A stretch of DNA of 64,000 bases from Camarhynchus parvulus (lineage: Eukaryota > Chordata > Aves > Passeriformes > Thraupidae): NCBI RefSeq assembly GCF_901933205.1, contig NC_044600.1, forward strand, positions 10,392,501 to 10,456,500, given 5' to 3'. Positions within the stretch are counted from its first letter, which is position 1; each line of letters begins with the position of its first letter. Shown here one piece after another: positions 49,901 to 62,340 of the stretch. The notes under the pieces were generated by a model, which saw nothing but the letters and a program-made list of their open reading frames with translations, ran no database searches and was not told the origin of the DNA. Made by a program: the position numbers and the translations under genes.

Positions 49901-52900
49901 TTCTAAAAGTTAATGTTAAAATTACATTTTTTATTAAAAAACCCCAAAACATTAGGCATCCTAGTAGTGACAAATATCACCTAAATAGGCCAAGCTCTGT
50001 TTGAATGGATTTTCAGTCCAAGAATCATAAAATCTCCCGAGATACCCTTCTACCTTAGTGGTTTTTCATTCCTTCACAAAAGGAAAAAAAAATTCATCAT
50101 TTAGCAGACAAGATATTGTCAAAACATGGAGAAAAAAGGTATGTCATGCCAAAATAGTGCAGGAAAACAAAAGGTAAAATCTTCCACTCTTCCACTCACT
50201 CTGAAAACAGCAGAAATCAAACTCAGTCAGACATTGCTGCTGCTACAGGAACCTTCCAGCAAAGAGGATTGAAGACTGCAAATCACCACTCACACACAGA
50301 GTTATGTCCTCTGAAATTTTAAAAGCTTAAGCTAAATATTGAAAGAACATCAGTTTAGAATATTCATGGGTCTGATAATGATATTTAAAGAGCTTCCCTT
50401 GCAGCAAGACATAAAAGCACAGGATAGCTCCTGATACATTGCTGGCTGTAAAACAACTTTCATTACAACCCTTACTGTGTTTCCCACATAATGTGACTTG
50501 GAAAACTGATAGGCAACCTTAATCGAGTACACATCTACATCATTGAATATTTAATGCTAAAAACTAGGAGAGGCAAAGGTAGCAAAACTCATATAACATT
50601 AAACGCTGCTACACAAGACATTTTTCCTGTTTCTGCTGTCACAGATACTAAATGTGTGCCACTACATCATGAGTTTAAGATCAGAGTAAACACTCCCCCT
50701 TCACCCCATTCAACTGTCCCCTATGACCACTCAGTTTGAAAGTGTTACATTCTGTTCTATTATCTGAAGAACAAAAATACTTTATCTGGGCTTACTGCTT
50801 TTATTCAACACCCAGAACAATCTATGTCTATTCCTTTAAGCTCCTTTGGATGTGAAAAAATATGGTTACATAAATCTTTGTAATCCTGAGGGGAGGATAG
50901 CATATAAAGAGTTTACTGGCATTAGGATTAAGTCTAGTGTATTACAGTGCAATCTTTAATCTCCTAAAATCTACCTCACCATTCCAAGCTGTTTTGTGTG
51001 AGTAGATGAAGCTTTGGAAATAGGACACAGCTGGCAAGAGTGATAGACAGAAAGACTTAAAAAAAAAGTAAAGAAAAGAAAGAAAAGAGGCAATTGGTAA
51101 AACCATTAATGGCCTGATTTAACACAGTGACCTGCATAACATTATTTTTATTAATTGAGAAGTGACAGAAGTTGGATGGAGTTCTTGTAAAACAAATTAG
51201 GAGGAAAAAAAAAATCATCAAAGTTTGAAAGCAGGGAAGATTCAAACATGGACCAGAACACATCTGAAACCATTCTACAAGATAGAAAAATCCTGTTTGG
51301 TTTTGAGACTCCTTGATCCAAACAAATATAATAAATGTTTCTCAGGTAACAAAAAAGGACACAACTGCATGCTGAAATGGGCTTTTTGCTCCCTTTTGAT
51401 GAAAGTGTATGGAATGAAAGCACTGCTGAAGCCATATATCACTCAAGAGAAAAATGTAGGAAAAGGTTATTATTAGGCACATTTGTAAAGAATGCTTCAG
51501 CTCTCTTTGGACAGGTGATTTCCCGTTCCAAGCCTCCTGCTGAGGTACCCATGGTCTCTGCTGAGTTTAGCGGTTCAAAAGGCCAAAAGCAGCACAGCTC
51601 AGCAACACACAGGCTGGACTGGGTGAGGTGCTGGAGCTCTGACCCCAGCTCTGCAGCCTCAGCTGAGGGATCTCACTGCAGAAGTCTCAGTTTCCTTTGG
51701 CTCGGGTAAGTTCAGGAGAGTGTATATATACTGACAACAAAATGTAACCATTTGTTTAAAGGCTACTGTGACCACTGGTATCTAAAATGTGTTAAATTAC
51801 AATTAAATTAGGCCTTAGATAGTAAATACAGATTGCATGCTGGTGCTGTGTTTGGAAGGACAAGTTTCCTTGCTCCTCCTCTGTGGCTGCAATCCCAAGG
51901 CACAGGAGCATCACGCATTGAAACAAAAAACAATGAAGCAAATTCTTCCACCTCTGTCCTGAAATGATACTTAAACTTTTGAACCTGATATCACTGTTTG
52001 GAAAAGTTACAAGTGTCAGTGCAATAAATCACTGGACACCAGCACAAACCTTTGTATCTGCCTGGGACACTGCTAGCACAATCTGGATTTTTTTTCTTCC
52101 CACCCACTCTCTTTTAAAAGGAGATGCCAACTTTTCTACAGCTCAGATTATTCAACCTGCCTTGTCTAATCTTTAAATACACTAAAGGTCTGGCTGAAGA
52201 TGAGCCATAATACACAGAAATATGTTTATCGGATAAATTTATGCAAATAATTCTGCATATAACTGATATTTATCAGCATTTCAACTGTTAGGTAAGTTAA
52301 GTTTTATGTATTTCCAGCGCTGAGGAGAAATATGAACAGGAAGTAATCATGGTACTGCAGAACCTACAAGACAGTACAATAACAGCATTTCTTTCTTATT
52401 TGTAGTTTGTATTTCCAAAGCACCACAAAACCATGAACAAATTAATCTAGGGCTTACACTGAATTTTACTGATAAGGACATTAAAACCCTTTAGCAAATG
52501 TTTAATTGAAATAACTGCTGCACATTAATTCCAAGAAACTTGTTTTAGTATCTTAGAGATTTAGCAAACACCTAATGAGTGAACTCCATATGCCCCAGTG
52601 CACAGAATTCTGCGTGCTCTTCTTGAGTCTCAACTAGCAAGAAAATGCTTTGAAATGACATCTTAAAAGCAAAAAAAGGGCACATTAACAGAAAGAATCT
52701 AATGATACACTGTACCATGGAGTATGAGCAAAAACTACAGTCTTTAAGGGTCTCTTTTAGCTGACAGTATAGGTTTTCATGGAGAAAAAAAGTCACTCTG
52801 TTGTTTCAATAATTCTGAATTTGACTCCGAAATCCAAAGGTTTGCCCTTTTTAAAGCAAAAGTGTAACTGTCATCCATTTTTCCCTTCAAAACCAGTAAA

Positions 52901-53169
52901 TTAATTGTGATAACTCAGTAAAACCATGCACTGTGATAAACCCAAGGGATTTCTTAGGAAATTAGTTTTCAAGGAAAAGCATCACTGCTTTTCTGCTGTC
53001 TCCTGATAGAAATCTGAATCCTTTGAGTTCCCCACTGAACACCAGTCACGAATGCAATTTTTATTTTGAATTTATTCTTCTTGCACACGCATTTTTGCCT
53101 ACAGTGCCTGGCATTTAACCCATTTGTCTCTCTCCCCAGTAAAAGTTAGATGTAAAGAATAATGTGGAT

Positions 53170-53800
53170 GTGGAGTTCTTCATATCCACACCTCAAACCA
53201 CTTTCTGGGTTTCATTTGCAAACTTCTCAGGGCACACTTCATTCCACTTTTCAGATGACTAATAATGACAGTAACCTGTGTCAGGCCAAGCACTGATCCC
53301 TGGGGACCCCCCCTGTGCCAGGCTGCCAATTTGAGGAGCCACTTCCCACCACACTCTGGGTACTGATTGTCAGTGAGTCCCCACTGTGACACATCAGCTT
53401 CTCAGGGAGGAGACTCTGGGAAACTCTATTAAAAGCTTTGGAAAAACCCAGTCAGTTGATATTTATTGCTCAGCTCGCATCAACAAACAGGTTACTCAGT
53501 CCTAGAAGGTGACCAGGTTTGTCAAGCGTGATTTGCCCTCAGTGATTCCACGCTGGCTTTTCCAATCCTGTGCTTCACCTGACCTGTGACAGCCCCGGGG
53601 CATCCATTCTCTAATCTCCCCAGGGACTGAAGTAAAACTGATGGGCCAATAATCTCCTGAATACTCCAGTAAGACTTTCTTGTAGATGGGTGTGGCAATA
53701 GCCTTCTTCCATCCTCTGGACATCCCCTGACCTCCAGAACTGTCACCACATTTCTCTTCACAGAGAAAAGCAAGGCACACTTCCTCCCAAGAATATTTCT
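53170..53800 (-). mobile_element. CR1 LINE reverse-transcriptase fragment, antisense on + strand
   Basis: Translation of the minus strand gives recognisable pieces of the CR1 ORF2 reverse transcriptase in the correct order. First is ATPIYKKVLLEYSGDYWPIS followed by FTSVPGEI (family form: TPIFKKG...NYRPVSLTSVPGKI). Next is ITEGKSRLTNLVTF (family form: F.KGKSCLTNL). Then comes GGPQGSVLGL (family form: [11 protein letters not shown]), and last a FANETQK remnant of the FADDTK catalytic motif, in which the two aspartates appear as Asn-Glu. Several frameshifts and stops separate the pieces. ORF2 normally encodes the endonuclease and RT that drive target-primed insertion; here only about 630 bp of the RT region remain and the catalytic pair is lost. 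The minus-strand frames of 112, 95 and 70 codons are parts of this relic. Confidence 0.92.
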
Positions 53801-56800
53801 GAGTTTCACATTCTCTGAACCTCAGAGAAAGGAAAAACAATTCTTATCTCATTTTTACTGCTCCTGTTCACAAGTGGAACTCATTGTGGAAGATTGTTTA
53901 CCTGAAGAGAACCGGTGATGGGATTCTGGTGTGAGTGTTTTCATTCACTGACCAATTGAATCCAGGTGTGTGTGTTGGGACTGTGGAAAGAAGGTGGAAA
54001 TGAAGTGTATTATATTCTCAGAGGAAGGTGGCCTGCAGTTGCAAGCTTGAAACTCTTTGGAGATCCACCAGTTCAGCCTACCTGTGCAATAATTTGCAAA
54101 GTCTCTGCCACATTCTCTGAATTATGTTCCTGCCAGTGTCTCTTCAGGAAAACATCTGTGCTTTCACATGAAAGAAAAAACTGACAATGTATTTTTCCTA
54201 TATGTAGATAACATGCTGAATTTCAATTTAACATCAATTCCTCCTTGAATAAGTGTACAGAAACAATAAGAAGTATGCCAAGAAAAGAAACAAAAACTGA
54301 AACTGCTTAGACAGTAAGTAAAATAAAAATTATACCTAACACAACAGCAGAACTTTCCAGGCAGATATGAAGTGGATTCATTCCTCTCAATGGATATTCA
54401 AATGCAAATGTTTGCCTTAGTTATAAAGACATGAACATTAAAGTTACACTGCCTTGTATTATGTTGTTTCTATCCTAAATGTTGTCAGAGAAAGTATTTG
54501 TCATCAACTCAAATGGAACTCAAATTTATTTAAAATATTCAGTATATATAAAATTGACTGATTTCACTAAACAATTTTAAAATACATGAGTAATTTTATC
54601 TTCAACAGTTTTATGAAAGAAGGGAAAGGTAAAAAACTCATATATTCACATTCACAAAACACTACACCTCAGGAGAGTTAAAATTGAATAAATTGTGAAC
54701 AAATGTTGATTTGGGGGGTGGGGTTAAAGCAACTTCACATTAGTGAAATATCCTATGGTGCCTTTCATTATTGATTCTCTGTCAACATCATGTTAGTTCT
54801 TTTCTAAATTAGTTCTGTGGCTTGACCTTGAAAAGATTGTGATGCAGAGTCCACAGGTTCATTCTAATTGCTGTTTTTCCTGGTGGACTTAACCATGCCA
54901 ACCTGTCACTCATCAAGACCATTTGTCTGTGAACAGACTTAATTAAACACCTCAAATCCAATTTCTCTGATCCTTTCCACTATTAAAAAACCCCACATGT
55001 GCTCCATTAGCTATTAAGAGTTTTCTAAAGGAAAAACTCTAACATCCTCATTGCCATTACTTTCTACTGTTGAAGAAAGGCAGAATTCAAAACCCAAGAT
55101 TATTAATTAGGATGGGAAAATAAAATATTTCTAGAGACAACAAAGAATTGGCTAACTCCTAAACATACAGTAGAACATTAAAGAATGATTAAAGCACCTA
55201 CACAACTTTTCCCTTTTTTTTTCTCATCTCCTCCATATCAGATTATTAACTTGCTGTATGGGCATGATTTGAATATAAATTTTAATTTATCTTCTTTCAG
55301 GTTTAAACAGGTAACTGCATTACTTTCTGTGAAAGAGGTAAGCATTTTCAGCTTCATTTTCATGATTTAAATGTCCAGCACACTGGTAGAAACAGTCTAA
55401 GTGAAAATACCTCAAATATAAATGTGAAGTTTCATTAAAATTATTGACAAGGTGCTTTTGCTTTCTATTCTTAACAAGCTTTCTTGCAATTTTAACTTTA
55501 GTTATTAAACTGTTTCCAAATTACATTTAACCATGTCTTGTCTTATAATTGCATTCCAAAGTATTTTATGTTTTAAAAATGAACTAATCTCAGTTTTGTA
55601 AAAGATTATTCTGCATTTGATAGATATTCACTGCACCATCAAGTACAGTCTTCAATGCAGATTGCTGGGAGCTATAATTTAAAACCATTTCTTAATAATT
55701 AATTTATGAATCATTAATATCACTTACATTGGGAAATATTTAGAAAATGCTATTCCTATAACAGCTTTCATGAAAGAAAAGTTAGTGGTTATGGCTGGTT
55801 TTATTGTTGCAAAGTCTTTAATGCCTGGTGAGGTAATTCTCTCTTCTTGCTCTCAGTTACATATTTTCCAGAATTTTATGGCTGCACCAAGACCCAGTCT
55901 CTGCAGCAATGCTTGAAGAGTTCCTTCATGACAGATACTTAACAGGCTAAGTACTATTTTACCACTCTAATTAAGGCTGCAGTAAGATGCACTAAATAAA
56001 TGCTCAGCCCAACCTCTAAATTTGAGCTATACTTTGAAGACATCTCTGAATTCAAACCATTCCCAAGCACAGCAACAGTTTTTTTATTTTATAGCTTGAT
56101 CAGTTTGGAGTTTGGGAATACGAAGTTTATGTCATAAAGACATTTAAAGAAGAAAGGCACTGAGGTTTCAGAATTACTGTGAGCTTCTAAAGCAGTGTTC
56201 AAATATTGCCTCAATGGGTTCTGTCATTCGAATTTAGATCCTTGATGCTAAAAAAGCCTAGAGGCTTATTTTCATGTTTGGTGCAACAAATTATGTGAGC
56301 TGCCTTAAAATACAGCAGTAATCAATCTAGGAAAGACACATATACCCAAAACAGTGCATGTGTCTAATCTGTGTACTGCCAGGCTTGATTATTCTCTTCT
56401 GCTGAGTTTGTATCACCTCCAAGAAATATAAAGTAACATGACAGTGTCAAATAAAGCAAACGAATGTGACATGATTGATCTCTGGTGCCAGGACAGCCAG
56501 ACTCATCCCTGTGTCACTCCTAGGGCCAGACAAGAGACATTTCCTTTAACACTCAATAACATATTGTGTCTCTACAGCTGCTATAATGTCTGCCCCATAC
56601 AAATGCATACATTACCTTTTTATAATACTGGTAAATCTTCCTGCATACAAAGGTTTTATTAACCCTACACCTCACTGGGATTGGAAGAAGAAGAAAAAAA
56701 ATATTTGTTCTTCTGCATACAGTCTTTTCATGAATGAAAACCACTGCCTGAAATAAGAGCAGCAGCACCCAAATCTGCCAATATTCAAAGTACTGTTGGA

Positions 56801-59800
56801 GGTGATGGCTCTGCTGCACACAAGCACTGCAGTTTATCTGATACTGAGAAAGACTGAACATTCTTATATCAGATATGCTCTCTTGGCAGAGAGACACATC
56901 CCTGAATTTGAAGGCTAAAAATATCTATGCTAAAAGTGTCAGTCCTTTCCCTCTTGTGGTGACTATCACTCTTACTATTAATTTCTCCCATTCTTTAAAT
57001 TCTATTTTACATCACACCAACGTACATGTGTGCAGCATCACTGATATAAATGGAATTAATCAGTGTTCAGCCTGATATGCTTGGCAGCAGTTCTTTATTT
57101 TTCTAACTGTTCTAGTTTATTAGGCTTCCACACATCAGTTCTCATTTGCAGGGAAATATAATAATGAGAGTAGAATCTTAAAAATGGTATCTATTTGGCA
57201 AGGCTCTTACAAACCAGATATGTGCTATGACAATGCTCCTGTCCTGCATGATAATTAAAGAAAAGAAAGTACCCTGAGTCAGAGCACTTGTCCTGGGGCT
57301 GCTGTGGTGTCCCTGACATGTCCAGTGGGTGAAGCTGTCACAGGAGCACAGAACCCTGCCTGCTCCCCCTGTATTGACCCAAAATCCACAACTGTGGGAC
57401 TGGGGTTATTACTGGCTACAAATTGTCTCCAATTTCAGCACTTTCAGGTTTCAAAAACCCCATATAATGCCAGCCAAACAGCCAGACACTGTAGTGCTCT
57501 CTTATTTGTCCTCATTATTACTCTTGTCCTGCCAGTGTTAGCTCTTTACAGGCATCCAGACACAGAGACATCCTGTCCTGCAGAGAGAGGGCACTTCCAG
57601 AGCACAGTCCGAGCAAGGCTTGATCAGACATATCCCATGTGCAGGGAGGATCATTCCCCCAAGGATGTGGGGAAAAGGCTCAGAAACTGGCACGTGCTGA
57701 GCCCCAGAGGTGCCTGGCAGCTGGGGTAGGGAGAGCCAGACAAAACCCTGCTTTCAGCAGAAGATTTACTGATGTGATGGTTTTTGTTCTCACATGTTGC
57801 TGCCACAGCAATTGCCTCCTTTACCTTATAATTCCACACCTTTTAAGCTCATCCTGACACAGAAGATTCATGGCTCCTCTTGCAGACTTAGCATTACAAA
57901 TGAAAAAAAAAGCAGTATAATGTTCGAACATATAAAATATCAAAACAGCAAAGACAAGAGAGAAAAATCAATTTATAGATACATTACAATCAATTCAGTT
58001 AGTGGGAGGTCTCAAGCTTGCCAAACGAATAATAAGTCCCAGTTCAAGATCTTTTGTTCTATAATTGCATTTGGAAACTTTTTCTGACTACTCAAAGAGA
58101 CATAAGCACAACTTAAGCACCCTAGTTCATGATTTTCACTGGAGCAATAAGTCCTACATTTAAGATCTTTTGTCCTCCAGAATAAGGACTGAGGGGTCAA
58201 GTTTTCTAAATTGTCTCATTTTTTTATGCTACCCCTTAAGAAGAATTAGAGTTGGCTTTTTCTGTAATTCTAAGAATTATTAGAAATAAACTTTGGACAT
58301 GTATCTGTGTATAAAATTTTTACTTTCTCTTTAGTTTGAATGTTTTGTCTATTAATAATCCATTATGAAAGACACAAATGTAATTGAAGCAGAAATCTCT
58401 TTAGAGTACATTATTCTTTGTTTACTAAGTTTTTAGGATGCTTTAGATAATGAAAATTTTACGTGGAGAATGCAATAATTCATATAGTGTTTTTAGAAGC
58501 ACTTTTGTTTCTTTACACAATTAAAAAATAAAATTTATTTTAGGGTTTACTTTTGCTAAAGTTGTAATGCTTATGACAGAGATTTCTAGATTAGATAATA
58601 GCATAGAGTTGCTTTTATTACTCTTCCATTCCCTTTAAAAAACAGAAAGTGTTTTTGAAAGTTTGAGGAATTGTAGCATAAAACTTATCATAATCAAAGC
58701 TGAAAAGTAGCATTACATGTGATTTAATAAACCAGTGTTAAAAGAAGGTAGAAGGAAGCCTGAGCAAAATAGTAAATGTCATGTAGGCTCAAAAAATTCC
58801 CATTTCAGTCTGCAATGATGCTCATCTGTGTTATTGCCTGTTAAAAGAGTTACACAAACAAAGCACAGCCAGACCTGCTGTATTTCCTTCTGAGCCTTAC
58901 CAAATTACCAACACAGATTATTCTCTGTACACATGCAAGGCAGATCGCACTTCTTTTTTTTTCCAAAATACCAGCCTTTTGGTCCTTTATCCTTAATATA
59001 AATATGAGAAGAAGGATCTTACATTTGGTATGTGCCTTATCCATAAGCCCCCACGTTTTTCCAGGGCATAATGACTCAGAGTTTCTGAAGATGGGACTTG
59101 TGACATGCATTTCCAACACGAGAATGTGAACCGTAGCAACTTCTTCAGAAGTTATCAGAAAATGTAGCAGAAAATTCTGTTGCTCTACAAACTACAACTT
59201 TGTCTTAAGAACACTTTAAAAATATTTCAAATAACATTTTCTTTGTACATTGCAATGGCAAGTGGTTAAACTGCAATTTATAAAATGTCACATCACTCAT
59301 AATCCCCTGATCTCCAAAGCATTAGCATTTGATCTCATTGCAAATAGTACAGATCAATTTTCCCTTTGGCATGTGGCTACAAGCAGTTGGAGGTTAAGTG
59401 CCAAGACCAAAATGTACATTTTTCTCTGCTTCCAAACAGTGCAAACTGACATCATTTGACTGAATTCTGAGGTGTACAAGAGCCAAATGTGGCTGAATTC
59501 ACAAAATACTCTCATCTGCCTCATTATCCCCAGCAAGTCCTATAAATTGTCTGTTGCTGGAAGGTGCTTAGAGAAACAATATCAAGCCCAGGTAGCGTGT
59601 CTCCTGAATAAAAATAACTTTCTTGTAGAGAACGTAAATATTTTTTTTCAAGAGAAACTAAGCAAACTTGAACTTAAATAGGCTGCTGCTCTGCCCACTT
59701 TATCCATCAGTGACCTTACTTTAAAATAGAATCAACAGGACTTCTTTGTCTTATTTTTTAAACAGTCTTACCCCACAATCCACTGGACTTTCCCAAGGAA

Positions 59801-59961
59801 AAAAAATCACTGAAAATAAATAAACTCAGTGAGTACAGGGGAGAGATGGTTAACACAGCCAGCTCTGATCTCCATGAAGTATTCAGTTAGATCCAGTCAC
59901 CAAAGGGTCTTAAATTAGGCTGACATAAGATAAGAGGGAAGGTCCTCACAGGGATAACTAA
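53801..59961. other. Unique AT-rich sequence without recognisable gene
   Basis: No transposon recognised. It includes a splice-site-flanked 37-base segment at 55301-55337. A GC-richer patch at about 57290-57735 has a 141-codon plus-strand frame (57304-57729) containing a hydrophobic run (SALLFVLIITLVLPVLALY), but no family or conservation evidence supports it as a gene. Confidence 0.5.
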
Positions 59962-60920
59962 CTAAAAGATCAGGGGAAAAGAGCTGCAATAAATAGTCCA
60001 TTTTCTCAGAGAAGGGAAGGTACAAGTGGAATCCCACAGGGATCTTTGCTAAGGCCTCAGCTGCTCAACACATTCAGGAATGATCAGGAAAAGAGAATGG
60101 AAAGGAGATTGAGTTTGCTACTGGAGACAAGTTTTTCAGGGGAAGAAAACCAATAGTGGACTGAAAAAAATGCAAAGTTGCAGAAAGACTTTGTGGCACT
60201 GAGTGATTGAGGATAAAATGGCAGATGACATTGGAACCAAACTAATGTAAAGAAATGAACTCGGCAAAAAAAAGAAAAAAAAAAGAAAAACCAAACCAAA
60301 CCAAAAACCAAAATCCCACAAAAAAACACCCCCAAACAGTTTGAAATTTATGTACTTAGGAATTGATTCTAAGACAGCTATTGCCAGAGGCAACAGAGAT
60401 CTTAGGTTAAAATCACAGCCTTATGTATATACCAGTTCAGCGGCTTCAGAATTGTAATCACAGGAAAACCTCAAAGTGTAATGCTTCTGTGTAAAGTTTG
60501 CATTGTGTCCACATCACAATTGTTATCTGCTCCTTTCATCTGAGAAAAAGCATTGGAGTAGAATTTGAAATAGAACTTGACAAAAATTCTTAAACGTAAC
60601 CAAGTAACTTCCACAGAAAGAAGATATTTACAGACTAGCACTCCCAAACTAGAAAAACACCAAACAAGAGCCAACTAAAAATCATGACAAATGTGCAAAA
60701 GGTGAAGGAAGAATTAGAAACCCTGAAATACAAATTCACAGGTGGAGGTTCAAGCCAAAATCAGGCAGGCACCACTTCACTCAATTCAAAGACGGACTGT
60801 GGAACTCCCTGACATAAGGTATAGAATGAATGCTAAAAACAGGCATAAATTCACAAACTCTGGAAAATATTAATAAAACAAAAATCTTACAGGCTCTTAA
60901 GACCAAAAAGCCTACGCTGG
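59962..60920 (+). mobile_element. Ancient, highly diverged CR1-type LINE, sense orientation
   Basis: An open stretch without ATG at 59962-60153 (64 codons) reads GKRAAINSPFSQRREGTSGI, then PQGSLLRPQLLNTFRND, matching the RT segment with family form ...INGQFS...[21 protein letters not shown]. Farther on are nucleotide matches to the same lineage: 'aaaatggcagatgacattg' near 60216, 'agagatcttaggttaaaatc' near 60396, and 'ggactgtggaactccctgac' near 60794, followed by 'aaattcacaaactctggaa' (family: 'gataaattcatggaggat'). The wording is closer to the CR1 type common in crocodilians and turtles than to the young avian 3' ends in this window. An A/C low-complexity block (60265-60338) interrupts it. 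It is non-functional: stops, deletions and no catalytic motif. Confidence 0.82.
60265..60338. repeat. A-rich / A-C low-complexity insertion inside CR1
   Basis: An A-run with scattered G changes into CCAAA repeats and then CACCCCCAAAC. It replaces CR1 sequence expected here. It gives rise to Phe-rich minus-strand frames (60084-60335 and 60136-60393), which are not genes. Confidence 0.85.
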
Positions 60921-62003
60921 ACTCAAATAGTCCTTTTTCCTCAGATGCCATGACAGCATCCCTCAGAATTACCATGAAGTGTCACCTCCTCACCTGCATT
61001 CCTCTTCCCCTGTGTCTGAGCTGGGATCCCAAAGCAGAGGGGCCTTAGTGTGACCTGTTGTGGGGATTTCCATGGGCTGCCAGCACCATGTCCCATAAAG
61101 CATTACAGGGCCAGAATCCCAAGGAAAACCATTTCCAAATCCTCTCTCAGTAGAACTAATTCAGAGTGTGCAATGCTAACCAAGCAGTCTGTCTATCTTC
61201 AGCAATTCTCCTTAGCTTTGGGTTTTAAAGGATTTTTCTAGAAACAAACATTTTCTTTTTGGAGAACAGATTTCCATTCTGGTGACAAAAAGTATTTCAA
61301 ATGAGGAGGAAATAATAATAATATGCATATTAATAACTTCATAGTTATCTGTGTGTTCAAAAGTCCTTTGTAAGGGAAGATTAATCATCTGTTCTGCAGA
61401 GCAGAAAAAAATGGCAGAGCAAGCTGTACATGAACCCAGCCTCAAATGCTGGTTTAGTGTTCTGTAAATTGGGCAATGCAGTCTCCTTGGATATATAAGA
61501 AAACCTCAGTGAGAGTCAGAACAGAGATTTCACTCCATACATTTTCATAAAAGGTGTTTTTTCCTCCATTCAAAACAATTCATCCTCCAGTCTTACAGCT
61601 AGTTTGAGCTGCAAGAAAAGTGTCATAAAAGCATGTTGTAAAAAAATAGAGGAAAAAATAGGAATGCTGCATCTCAGTTCACCTATGCTACTAACTATGA
61701 CGAATTCAAGAATTTTTAATTATAATCCTAGCAAACTGGAATTTCCTGTTTACAGAAATACTGTGGGTTTTTTTTTTTTTTCTTCATAAGCTGTACTCAA
61801 AACATTTCTCTATCTTGCAATTCTATGAAGAGAAAACAAAAGCTACAGTCTTACAGAATAAAAATGTATTTCAACTTGAAGATTGACCTACACATTCTGT
61901 ATAAGGCTTTTAAAATCCTATCAAATGCATTTTAGTTTTTGGAGCCCTGTTTTGAACTGCTATCTGTGACCTAGAACTAAAATCTGTAAAACAGCTAACA
62001 GAG

Positions 62004-62060
62004 TGGGGGGTTTTAGGTTGTTGGGGTTTTTTGTTTGGTTGGGTTTTGTGTTTTTCTTTT
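62004..62060. repeat. T/G-rich low-complexity tract
   Basis: Irregular GGGG, TTTT and GGTTGGG steps with very few A or C on the + strand. Confidence 0.8.
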
Positions 62061-62318
62061 AATTCAAAACAAAGTCACATAATTGCACTTAATGGTTTTA
62101 GGTTTGCTTATCCTAATATTGAGAATTTGGTCATCTACCCAACTATATCTTAAATAGCCTGTTCTCTTTACTGAAAAAGATTATGCTGATAAACAGAAAT
62201 GCAGGACAACTTTGATCATCCATCTGTGTGCTGATCAGCTAAGACAACTTCACAGCAGTTGGTACTGAGGATCCAAAAATAACAACTGAAATTGAACATT
62301 TTGGGCAATGGGTGAATG

Positions 62319-62340
62319 TAACTCAGTAAATACTGAGTTA
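62319..62340. repeat. 10-bp stem inverted repeat with 2-base loop
   Basis: taactcagta and tactgagtta flank aa, giving a near-palindrome over 22 bases in unique sequence. The half-site TACTGAGT resembles no site I can assign with confidence. Confidence 0.6.

Larger units (their letters stand above)
43075..53169. other. Long unique AT-rich stretch without recognisable gene
   Basis: About 10 kb without any transposon I can name. It holds a 21-base hairpin (46952-46972) and a GC-containing perfect palindrome (46742-46757). A GC-richer patch at about 51515-51710 ends in a consensus-like splice donor. All open frames are at or below 110 codons. Confidence 0.55.

Noticed and set aside
54815..54860. 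Possible avian retroviral LTR start ('tctgtggcttgaccttg')
   Set aside because: Only a few words resemble LTR openings and no further LTR sequence, primer site or partner LTR follows.
60084..60393. Phe-rich minus-strand frames resembling transmembrane proteins
   Set aside because: Generated by the A-rich insertion in the old CR1 copy.
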